Notes under the pieces: generated by a model
Seen by the model: only the letters and a program-made list of their open reading frames with translations
Told to the model about the DNA's origin: nothing
Databases searched by the model: none
Translations under genes and position numbers: made by a program
NCBI GenBank assembly: GCA_019693395.1
Contig: JAAMXP010001354.1
Span: 1-52,357 of the forward strand
Reading direction: 5' to 3'
Origin: Ettlia oleoabundans
Taxonomy: Eukaryota > Chlorophyta > Chlorophyceae > Chlamydomonadales
DNA: 52,357 nucleotides
Part shown: piece after piece, positions 10,819-20,909 of the stretch
Layout of the letters: each line of letters begins with the position of its first letter
Position numbering within the stretch: position 1 is the first letter of the stretch

Positions 10819-13800
10819 ATGCCCGCCACGACGGAGGAGACCGGCAGCGACGAGGCTCATGAGGCAGGGGCGGGTTCTCCAGGAGCTCTTGTAGCTGCAG
10901 TGATAGACAACCGAGCAGGAGAAGTGGGCCTTGCAGTGCTGGACTTTGATGGCGGCGCGCTGCTGTTGGCGCAGCATGTTGAGACAACGCGTACCTTTGC
11001 CCTGACGCTGTGAGAAGGTTGCTGCATGAATCCTGCCTGCCTTCTGCTAGGACACCTTGACTCTACGTGACTGCCAAGGGAATGCATGTGTTTGCCAAGT
11101 GCGATGTGGACATTCTCGCCCCGGTGTTGCAGTGGCCTGCTGGCACGATACAACCCAGAGCGGCTTCTGGTGGTGGCAGAATCTCAGCAGGCTGGCGTCG
11201 GCAAGGCCACGTGCCTATATACGCAGGTGGGTGCTGCTGCGTTGGGGTGAAAATGGTTGGCGGCTTGTTTGACCACGATTGACCACTGAATGTATCTGCG
11301 TGTTACCAGGTGCCGCTGCCAAGGGGGGCGTGGGATGACAGCTCGGGCTTTGTGGCACTCACCAAGTATTGCACAGCCAAGACCAGGGCCACGCTGGAGG
11401 CCGGTATGTTGCAGTCAAGCGCCAACAGCTACCTGGCGCACGCAGCAGCAGGCGCCCTGCTCAGGCTTGTTGAGGCTGCCGCTGACGCTGTCTAATGGCA
11501 ACACCTGCTTGCAAAGCTGGACTGCTCGACAGCTTGCATCACTCCTCGCGCACATGGAACTCAGCTGGTTGTGAGGAACAAAGAGCTCTTTCACGCCCAC
11601 AGTTCATTGCACCCTTAGCTCTACTACGTGCTGTACAGGTACCTGGAGCAGGATGCGGGTGGTGGCATGATCCCCCTGGCAGGCAGCCTGGTAGTGCAGC
11701 GAGCTGACAGTGACACGCACATGCACATTGATCAAGCCACTGCGTCAGCTCTGGAGCTTATTAACCCCACCAGGGTTGGCACCTGCTCCAGCAAGCTCAG
11801 CGGATTGAGCCTGTTCAGGTGGGCGGCAAGCACCATTGGTTTTGGTGCTGGGTGACTGCCTCAGCCAAATTGCTGCGGCTCAGTGATTCTTCCTGCAGGC
11901 TTGCAAGACTCTGTCTCCATGACCGAAGTCAAGTGCTCTTGTGTGCCGTAGGGTGCTGGACAAGACAAAGACCAAGTGCGGTGCTCGCTTACTGCGGGCC
12001 AGCCTGCTTCAGCCGCTGCGTGACATTCCCACTCTCAACATGCGGTACGACGCTGTTGAGGAGCTGAAGCAGGACGATGAGCTGGCCTTCAACGTGTCCT
12101 CCTGCCTGGCACAGCTGCCCAAAGATCTAGATAAGTAAGTGGCAAGCTTGGTATCTGCATAATGGCATGCATATTGGCTGGAGCTTGCTAGATGTGGTGA
12201 AAGGGGCTGACAGGGCCGGCATCTGGACAGTTCAAAGGGTTGCTATTGCCTTGGTCTGAAGTGCATTCAACCTGTGCATTTCAGAATGTGCGGGAGCCTG
12301 AGCCTGCGCCCCACAAAGAGGCAAACAAGCATGCTGCGGCGCATTGCCTCCATGATCCAGGTACACGGTCTCGCACCTAATTCCATTACCATTCAGCCAG
12401 GAACCTTACAGTCAACTGCATGGGGATACCAATGGCAAGTTGAGCGTCGTTGCTGCTGTTGATTTGCAGAGCTTCATCCTGCTTCATGAGGCACTGGCGG
12501 TGCTTCCGCAGCTAGCAGACGCTCTGCAAGGCGCCAAGTGCGAGCTGTTGCGAGCAGTTGGTGGCGTTTGCGGCCATGCGGCATATGCAGGACTGCAAGA
12601 GGAGCTGAAGAGTGTGTTGGAGGATGATGTGCGCTCCGCAAAGAACCCCTTTCTAAACAGGTTGGTTCTAACGCCGTACAGCTGGTTGACCCAAGCCAGG
12701 TGTTCCGTATGGGAACACACCTTTTCAATGTCAAAAATGCGTCGACGCAGCTTTATGTAATGTTTGCCACAGGACTGCCTGTCAGCATTGACATATGAGG
12801 AAAACCAGGCAGTACGCATTGTGTCCTCTTGCTGCGTTCACTGCTTCAGGACGCAGCAGTGTTTTGCGCTGAAGGGCGGCGTGGATGGCTTCTTGGATGT
12901 CGCGCGCCAGACCTTCTGTCGTGTGACACAGCAAGTAACGCTTCTGCTAGTACATTACTGAAGTTCGCCAATGATTGCATTCATGCTTGCACCTTTGGAC
13001 ATGCCTCTCTCATCGCCCTGCCCTTCCCTGCCCTCCCTGCCCTGCCCTGTATTGGTTTCCTCACCCTGTGCCATGCTGCGCAGGTGCATGAGCTGGCCGA
13101 CAAGTTGCGGGAGCAGCACCGGCTGCCGAGCATGCTGGTAAAATACACAGCCAAGAAGGGGTTTTTCTTCGTTTTAGGGGCTGCCAACAACGGTGGCAGA
13201 GCACGTGGCGGTCGTGGCAGGGGGGGTGCACGGGAGGGCGGTCGCGGCAGGCAGAAGCACCCCCGGGATATGGAGGATGTGGAAGATGAGGAGGATGACG
13301 AGGAAAATAAGCTGCCGCAGCCAACTGGTGGCATCACAACTGGCCAGTCAGCCGGCACTGGAGCTAATGCTGGGGTGCGTGGCAGACAGCGGCAACAGGG
13401 CAGTGGCCCAGTGCAGGTCCCTGCAGGCTTTTCTGTGCTGCAGCACTCTGGCCGCACTGCCCATGTAACCACCAGCGAGCTCAATGCCCTAAATGCACGT
13501 CTGAGGGATGCCAGCAACGACTGCTTGGTCCTGACAGAGCAGGTGGGTGCAGCACTGGCGAGAGAATTTCATGATGTCGTGGCATGCTTCTGGGTTGGAA
13601 AGATGGTGGCCACTACTCCTGTCCCTCCATTTGCTTCAGCTTATGTGACAATATCTGTCCATGCCTGGATGTCTATGGATGAACGCATGCCCCACTTCCA
13701 TCTGCAGGTGTTGGAGGGTTTGTCTGCCAAGATTGGGGCCACCTACCTGCCACTGCTGCACCGCCTGGTGGACAGTGTGGCGCTTTTGGACATGCTGGCA

Positions 13801-15515
13801 GGGTTCAGCCTGGTAGCCAGCGGCTTTGGCAGCGGTGGAGGCGGCAGCACCGCAGCTGCAAAGCGCATATATGTGCGGCCGGTACTGACGGAGGCAGGCC
13901 CGCTTGCGCTCGTGGAGGCACGGCATCCGGTGCTGGAGTGCCTGGATGGCGACGCCGGTCATGCTTATCAGCCCAACGACACATACCTGGCCCTGAACAG
14001 CAGCTTCCACATCATCACAGGTGAGAAACGTTTCATGGAAGGAGCATGCACCGGACTGCCAGCACCAGGATTGGCTGGTTGGCGAGGGCTTCCAGCCCCT
14101 GTCATCACACAGGGAGCTTGTAACGGGACCATTTTATTGGCATACTGAGCCTGCAAGCAGGTCAAAATCACCAGCAGTCTGCTAGTTGAGTGATGGCAGC
14201 ATGGACGTAAACAAGGCTCACTCCATTCTTTCTCCTACTTCTCAATTGCAGGCCCAAACATGAGCGGGAAGAGCACCTACCTGAAGCAGGTGTGCCGCAT
14301 CTAACGTGGCCCTCCCTTGCTTTCTCTATTGCAGCTCTAGCTGTCCTGACATGAACACGCACTTTGTTCTCGCCCTGCCTGGATCAGGTGGCGCTGTGCA
14401 TGGTGATGGCACAGGTGGGCGCCTTCGTGCCCGCCAGCTTTGTGTCCTTCGCGCCTTGCGATCGCCTGCTGTCGCGCATCGGCACCGGAGACAGCCTGGA
14501 GACCTGCTCCTCGTCATTTGCTGTGGAGATGCAGGTAAATACCAGCACAACCATTCCAAAGGGCGATTTCATATGTGCTGCATTGCCGTGGAGGGAAGAT
14601 TACAGTCAATCACCTGCAATGAACTACGTGCTGGGTCTACAGTCGGGCAGGAACTGTCTTTATGTGCCCTGCACGAACTGCTTTTCATCAAGTATGGCCA
14701 ATCAAGTTCGACAACATAGCCAACCTCGCCACTGCTGCCTCCATCCTGTAATTGCAGGAAATGGCATACATCATGTCTCACGCCACCCCTCGCAGCCTGG
14801 TGTTGATTGATGAGCTTGGCCGAGCCACCTCCACCGCGGACGGAGTGGGGCTGGCCTGGGCCTGCAGCGAGCACCTTATCTCGGTTGGAGCCCCTACCTT
14901 GTTTGCTACCCATTTTGGGCAGCTGTCGGAACTTGCAGCGCTTTACCCAGCTGCCAAGGCGTGGCATTTTGATGTGGATGCCTCCCGCAATCGAATAGAT
15001 TTTTCATGGCGCCTGCGGCCTGGGTCTATCGAGGAGATGGGCCACTATGGGCTTCTGCTAGCACGAGCAGTGGGGTTTCCGACCGAAGTGCTTGAAACTG
15101 CTGAGGAGCTGGTACAAGGTGTGCAGCAGTTGATAACCCTGGGCTTGGCTCCTCTCTTCAACTGTACGCGGTTGGAGTTTGGTAGCCTGCATAGGGTGCT
15201 AGACTGCAAAGGCACTTTGGTTGTGGTCCCCACAACAGATAATGCCGGCTAACTGTCACTAAATACTTAGATGTTTCCTTTCCCGCTTCAGTTTTGGATA
15301 AGAGCGAGGGGCAGCGCATCCGCTCTTACGGCAGCGGCGCCCAAGCGGCCCAGCTGGCAGCGGTGTATGACATTGTGCACAAGCTGGCCCTGGTGGCTCA
15401 AAGCTTTGTGGCGGCTGGAGGAGAGGATGTGCGGGGCCTGCAGAAGAACCTGCGCCACCTCAAGAAGGAGGCTGTGGAGGCACTGGCTTCCCCTTCAGGG
15501 CTGCCCACCCTGTGA
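10819..15515 (+). CDS. MSH4: Meiotic DNA mismatch-repair homologue MSH4
   Basis: Fourteen exons: 10819-11009, 11133-11226, 11310-11464, 11639-11818, 11952-12134, 12285-12360, 12470-12660, 12850-12934, 13084-13542, 13708-14020, 14252-14289, 14388-14534, 14758-15118, 15292-15515. They give 898 residues. Landmarks: ARYNPERLLVVAES in the N-terminal core; RLLRASLLQPLRDIPTLNMR and RTQQCFALKGGVDGFLDVAR in the clamp/lever region; Walker A GPNMSGKSTYLKQ; Walker B LVLIDELGRATST; ATHFGQL. The mismatch-recognition domain of MutS/MSH2/MSH6 is absent, which fits MSH4. MSH4 pairs with MSH5 to stabilise meiotic recombination intermediates for crossover, so a sexual cycle is implied. Intron 3 (11465-11638) has a GC donor. 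An ~80-residue insertion rich in RGG and acidic residues lies in the exon 13084-13542. Confidence 0.95.
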
Positions 15516-15611
15516 GACAACAGCGCTGTTTCCGCCAACTCAGCGCCACCGCCCAGCGCCATGGCAAGTCTCTCCTCTGACGCATATGTATATTGTATGT
15601 TTTTTATATTA

Positions 15612-17402
15612 ATGAACATGACACTACAAGTTCAATCAGACGGCTCGGTGTATTCCCGTGTGCACAGCAGAATCGGCCTGCTCGGAAACCCCAGCGATGG
15701 CTTCAACGGGGCGTGCCTATCCCTCTCACTCGCTAATTTTTGCGCTGAGGTATGCTGCACTTGCCAGCACCCGAGCGCCTTGGGTAGGTGTCAGCGGCTC
15801 AACCGCCAGGGCTACCGCCGCCTGCAGGTTACTCTTGCACCCTGCTCAAAACTTCGCTTCCTGCCCAACACTGAGTGCGACCCTTTCGAATTTGACAGCT
15901 TAGAGAGTCTCTCGCGGCATGTCAGGGGCTGTGGCTACTATGGCGGTCTCCGGCTGCTGCAGGTGAGGAGCCTTCCTTGATGGCCGTGGGCAGCCCAACC
16001 TCCTACCCTGACCTGAAGTCTAGCGGTGTGCTGCAGGCCATGTGTAAGCGCTTTTATGAGCACTGTCAGGAGCGGGGAATTTCTCTGCCACCGCAGCTTG
16101 GCAACTTCAGCCTCTCTTACACCACCAACATCCCTCGACAGGTATGGCATGGCCGGTTTCAGGGAGTAAACGCCTGTATCAACAGTATCGGGCGACAACC
16201 TCATCATGACAACCTCTGACCTCATGCATGTTCTCATAACATGCCACTTGCCATGGCTACCACTCGTCTGGACCTCTGTCTGTTGCGCAGTGTGGGCTGA
16301 GCGGCTCCTCCGCCATTGCCGGTGCCGCACTCAACTGCCTGCTGCGACACTATGGGCTGGAGGCAGCAGTTCCGCCCGCAGCCCGCCCGCAGCTGGTCCT
16401 GAGCGCTGAGCAGGAGCTGGCCATTACTGCAGGCCTGCAGGACCGAGTCATCCAGGTGCTGCTGGCAGATGCAGGGTTTAATGGGTTGGTCAGCTGAGGC
16501 AACACTCAACCTGCCTGGCGATGGCCGGAGTCTGCTGATCTTTTAGGCACCCTCTTTGCAAGCTCAGAGAGTGCAATGTGCGGGCAGTTACACTGCTGGT
16601 TGCCATCATGTGCATCTGCGGTGCCCTGCCTCCTGACTGCACCCGCATCCGCAGACCCATGGCGGCCTGGTGAGCATGGACTTCAGCCAGCCACAGGGGC
16701 GGTACGAGTCGCTAGATCCCGCCCTGCTGCCCCCGCTGCACCTCATCTACAGCAAGACGTCACCATCTGGCAAGGACAGTGGCACAGTGCACTCGGACAT
16801 CAAGCAGCGCTGGCTGGCGGGGGATGTCAGCGTCAGGTGGCTGATGCTGCTGGGCTCGCTGTGCTACGATCTGACGCTGCCGGCAGCACAGCCACGCCTG
16901 GTGCCCGGAACGTAGCAGCACCTTCGCTGCCTAGTTTGTCAGTTTTGGTTATCATTGTTGAGATCAACAGCTTGGAGCATTGAATCCCGCAGAGGTGTCC
17001 ATATGGGCTGGTTTGCACCAACACTGTTTGCCTGTTCACCAATGTCGTGCCCGGATTGAATGCAGGCAGCTCATGCAGCAGGTGGCGGCGCTGGCAGGCC
17101 AGGGTGTGGAGGCGCTGCGGCGGCAAGACACGCATCACCTGGCCCGCCTCATGAGTGCAAATTTCCAGCTGCGGCGTCGGATCTATGGTGATGTTGTTGT
17201 GGGCGCAGCCAATATTGAGATGGTGAAGGTGGCAGCTTCAGTGGGTGCAGCAGCCAAGCTGACGGGCAGCGGCGGCGCGGTGGTGGCGCTGTGCCCGGAG
17301 GGCGAGCACCAAGCAGCCAGGCTGCGGCAGGCATGCGCGCTGCATGGGCTTGAGTGTGTGGATGTTCAGGTGGGGCCTGTGCTGCACCTTGCTATGCCGT
17401 AG
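15612..17402 (+). CDS. Glucuronokinase (GHMP kinase)
   Basis: Six exons: 15612-15749, 15828-15962, 16037-16141, 16291-16455, 16655-16836, 17066-17402. They give 353 residues, all GT-AG. The enzyme phosphorylates D-glucuronate to glucuronate-1-phosphate with ATP, in the cytosolic salvage route to UDP-glucuronate and wall sugars. Evidence: N-terminal RIGLLGNPSDGFNGACLSLS, the GHMP ATP loop CGLSGSSAIAGAALNCLL, LVLSAEQELAITAGLQDRV, HGGLVSMDF, TVHSDIKQRWLAGD and the C-terminal GHMP motif AKLTGSGGAVVALCPEG. These match plant glucuronokinase (about 360 residues) better than galactokinase or homoserine kinase. The start is uncertain: an in-frame ATG at 15561 would add 17 residues, but the intervening DNA is AT-rich and looks untranslated. 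Only 96 bp separate this start from the MSH4 stop. Confidence 0.92.
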
Positions 17403-17467
17403 GTGCTTCTCACGCACGCATGCCTGTTGTTTGCATAAGTTACTGAGTAAACTAAAACACGAGCCAG

Positions 17468-20413
17468 TCAAGTATCGAGTTGCACCTCAGACGATCCTCT
17501 CTCCTCATCAGCCGCCATCAACTCCAGCAGCCCCAGCGCATCATGCCACGCAGCGTGGGCATCCAGCCCCGCAGCCGCCAACCGCGCAGCGCGTGTCCAC
17601 AGCTGGCGGAAGCGGGCAATGTTGTAAGCTGCCTCCCTCACAGGGTCCTCCTTCCTTGGGAAGGTGTCAAAATAAACCGAGCCAGTGTAATTGACTCGGT
17701 GCAGCCACCTTACTAGCTCCAAGGCTGCAGTGGGGTTGATTGAACCAAAAGCCAGGCCGTCTTCCGCCCCAAGCTTCACTGCTGCGTCGTTCAGGTGCAC
17801 GCCAAACAGCTTGCCGGCAATACCCGCCAGGGTCACGCTCTGTGCGGGGTTTTCCCCCGCCATGAGCAGGTGGCCCACATCAAGGGTCAACCCAAAGTTG
17901 GGGCGGTTGACCTCCTTGACAAGCAGCAGGGCAGCGCCCGTGGAGGGCACGATGGACCAGCGGGTGGCCTCATCTGTGCCCTTGAACTCCAGGCTCACTC
18001 GCACCCCCTCAGGGCAGGAATCAGCCAGCTGGCGGTACGACTCCACAGCACGCTGCCAAGCTGCCTGGTAATCCACCTGTGTGTGTGGAGAGGCAGGTGG
18101 ACGACAGGTTGTTGGCAGGAAGCAAAGCCATCTCAAAGCAGTGCAAGCCAGGCAAGGTGGTGGCCTTGGGCAAGTTACCATTCTGTGGTCATGCTGTGTG
18201 TGTCACCACCCAAGCTGCCCACAAGCAAGCCAGGCCAGGCAGAGCAGCAGGGATGCCTTGCCTGCAGGTGGTAATCATAACCGTCGTATTGCGGCCACAC
18301 AACCAGGTCAGGGGCATCCAGCTGTGCTGCCCAGCGGCAACCCTCCGTTGCTAGATCCAGTGCTTGCTGCCGTAGCTGTGGGTCAGGGTTGGTGAAGGCA
18401 CCCAGCATATACTCTTCTGGGAAGCGCAGTGCCACAGCACCAGCTGCCAGCCCTGTAGCTGCCAGAGCGCCACGCAGCTGCTCCGGGGTGTGGCCCGCTG
18501 TGTGCTGTGGGTGGTTGAAGGCAACAAGGGAGAGGCCGGGGATGCGGGACTGGCGCGTGATCCAGCCCAACACACTGTCACTGCCGTCATTTGGCCCTGC
18601 CAGGTCTCGCCGCGCACGCATGGAGTTGAGCCGGGATGCAAAGCGATAGGGGCACTCAGGTACCATGGTGTTGGCAGCTCCCAAGGCTGGCAAGCTGCTG
18701 CAGGTGTCTGCTGCGCTGCCGCACACGCCGCCTTGTGTGCTGCCCCGAGTGTAATGTGCCGCCGCTACGTCCTGAGTGCCTGCCTTGGAGTCTTGTTCAT
18801 TGCCGCTGCTGCTTTTAACGCTGCTGCTGCTCCCCATGCTAGCCAGCCGCTCTGTTTCATCACGCCAAGGGAGGCTGGGCACTGCGCCCATGCGAGAGAC
18901 TGCCATGCCACCTGCTGCGCTGGCAAACCGCAGGCACTCCTGCAGCGACCGCCCCTCAACCAGCGCCACAGCAAATGCTGCCCGGAAGGCATCGCCGGCC
19001 GCCGTGGCATCCACAACTGCCGCACCCGGCAAGCCCAGCGCCTCTTGCCGCAGCACAGAGCCATCAGGGGTGACCAGCAGCGCGCCACGTGGGCCCAGCG
19101 TGACCAGCACGCTGCGTGCGCCGCGCCGCTGCAGCGCCCCCACCGCCGCCAGCACCTGCACCTCTGTACTGGTGGGCAGACCTGTGAGGCGAGCTAGCTC
19201 CGACTCATTGGGGCAGACGTAGTCCACAAGAGCCAGCTGCTCGTCTGAGATGGGGCGGTCCTCGCCGCCTATGTCCTGCAGGGGTGCGGTGCACAGGTGG
19301 GAGACCCAGGTCAGGCAAGCTGGCTGTATGGGGTGGTCGCTGTGGGCTGTGATATTATGCTATAAGCCCAACCAAAGGTGTCGTTGAGGCACACAGCACA
19401 TCGAAAGATACACACAGTCGTGAAATTATACACACCCAGGCACCACAGTCACGAGGAGGCAGAACACCGCAGCTCTGCTCTTGCAGGCAAAAGCTCTGCT
19501 GCTGGGTGCCTCCGCTGGGTGCAACCGCACCAGGTCCAACCAACGCACCAGCAGCACCGGGATGCCTGCCCGGGCAGCTGCTGCCGCCACAGCCTCATTC
19601 ACGTGCTCTGGCACCTCGCGCTGCAGCAGAACAACGCTTGCGCTTTTCACTAGCCGTGCCGCCTCCTCAGGTGAATCCTGCAGCCAGGCATAAGGTAGGC
19701 AGCAAAGCTGGCTACAGAGCAATGCACACACTGCAATCCAGAGCGCGGTTCGGGTGACACTTGGCGCTTTCGAAAGAGGATGGGAAGAGGCCTTGCCTTT
19801 GGGAAAGCTGTGTTGGAGCCTCCCAGCACAATACTGGTGGCAGAGCCGTCAGGCTCCAGCAGCACCTGCGGAGGGGAAGTGTGATGCTCTTGCCATCAAG
19901 CCAGAACAAACACTCGCTGGTAATTCGTTACAACAGAAAGGGGCCGGCAATTGATTAGATTCTTGTAAAGCTGGGCACTCATGACATGCCAAACCTCCAC
20001 CACCACCACCAGCGCTGGTGCAGCTGACATGTGGGGTGCAGGAGCGGGTAGGGGATACTCACAATGCCCTGGCCAGAGGGAAGGGACACATGCGCGCACC
20101 CAGACACGTCCACTCCCTCTGTCACCAATGCTGCTTTCAACATGGTGGCATATGTGTCGTTGCCAAACTGGCACACAAAGCGGCTAGCGCTGCCGGTCGC
20201 AGCACTCAACCGCGCTGCTGCCACAGCCTGGTTGGCACCCTTGCCGCCCACCGCGGTTGCTGCTGCGGGGCTGCGGGCAATTATTGTTTCCCCGCCCGTT
20301 GGGAGGCGTGGCACAGGAACTATTATGTCGACATTGAGAGAGCCGACAACCAGGATGCTGGGTCCCAGGGGTGGTGCGCCAGCGGTGCTGCAGCAAGTGG
20401 CACATGAGCGCAT
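17468..20413 (-). CDS. Fused PfkB-type sugar kinase (ribokinase-like) and TIM-barrel sugar isomerase
   Basis: Minus-strand exons 20063-20413, 19797-19865, 19549-19677, 18262-19275 and 17468-18076 give 723 residues, phase 0 at every junction. Residues ~15-345 are ribokinase-like: ILVVGSLNVDIIVPVPRLP, signature 1 AVGGKGANQAVAAARL, CPNESELARLTGLP, and catalytic loop VVDATAAGDAFRAAF (the usual GAGD is AAGD; the catalytic Asp remains). A ~85-residue Ser/Gly-rich linker follows within the same exon. Residues ~430-723 resemble xylose-isomerase-like/sugar-phosphate isomerase TIM barrels of bacterial sugar operons: VSLEFKGTDEATRWS, NFGLTLDVGHLLMAGEN, KLFGVHLND, VYFDTFPRKEDPVREAAYN. It probably phosphorylates a pentose or deoxyhexose and interconverts the ketose/aldose, but the substrate is unknown. 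The donor at 18261 is GC. The intron after 19797 could use either that GC donor or a GT donor 36 nt further on. The stop lies 65 bp from the glucuronokinase stop, tail to tail. Confidence 0.88.
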
Positions 20414-20909
20414 GGAAGCTATGAGGGACCAGAAGAAGAACGGATGTCGTTGCAGGCAGGGGCATGCATGCGTCATGCCCCCACAAGGCAACGAACACCA
20501 CACAGGCAAGAGTGGTTTTTGCAGCAAGGGCGGCACGGCGTTGGCAGCGGCAGAAAGTGACCGCAGCAATGGTGGAAGAGGAACGTATGCCGGCCGCATC
20601 CAATGCTGCGATTGGCTTACATTCTGTACTCAAAACAGCATAGAGTTAAGGCCAACAGCGCCAAACAAGCATAGATACGCCGGTGAGGTCTCATGGCCAG
20701 ATGTCATCCACTGGTGGATGTTCGATGTCGATCAAGGACAATCATAAGATTGTGTCCCGGCAGACGCAACAGGAGACTGCGTGGTGGCGCCACGTGGAGG
20801 TACAGAGGAAATCATGAAACCTTTTCAAGTGATCAACCAAGCTTTCTCCTTGCGGTCAATCTGCACAACATGGAGGACGAGGAGATCTGGTGACAGGAGC
20901 CACCCCACG
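20414..20909. promoter_or_regulatory. Shared upstream region of the kinase-isomerase fusion and PhoD-like phosphatase
   Basis: About 500 bp between divergent start codons. In-frame ATGs upstream of 20910 (for example near 20814) could extend the phosphatase. No TATA box or operator could be assigned. Confidence 0.4.

Noticed and set aside
13084..14148. 439-residue plus-strand ORF as a separate gene
   Set aside because: It merges MSH4 exons 13084-13542 and 13708-14020 with their introns, which happen to be open. The flanking MutS motifs show it is part of MSH4.
18175..19227. Separate stand-alone kinase gene ending at 18175
   Set aside because: The stop is reached only by reading through a GC-AG intron after YDGYDYHLQ. 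Splicing at 18261/18077 restores the conserved VDYQAAW continuation of the isomerase barrel.
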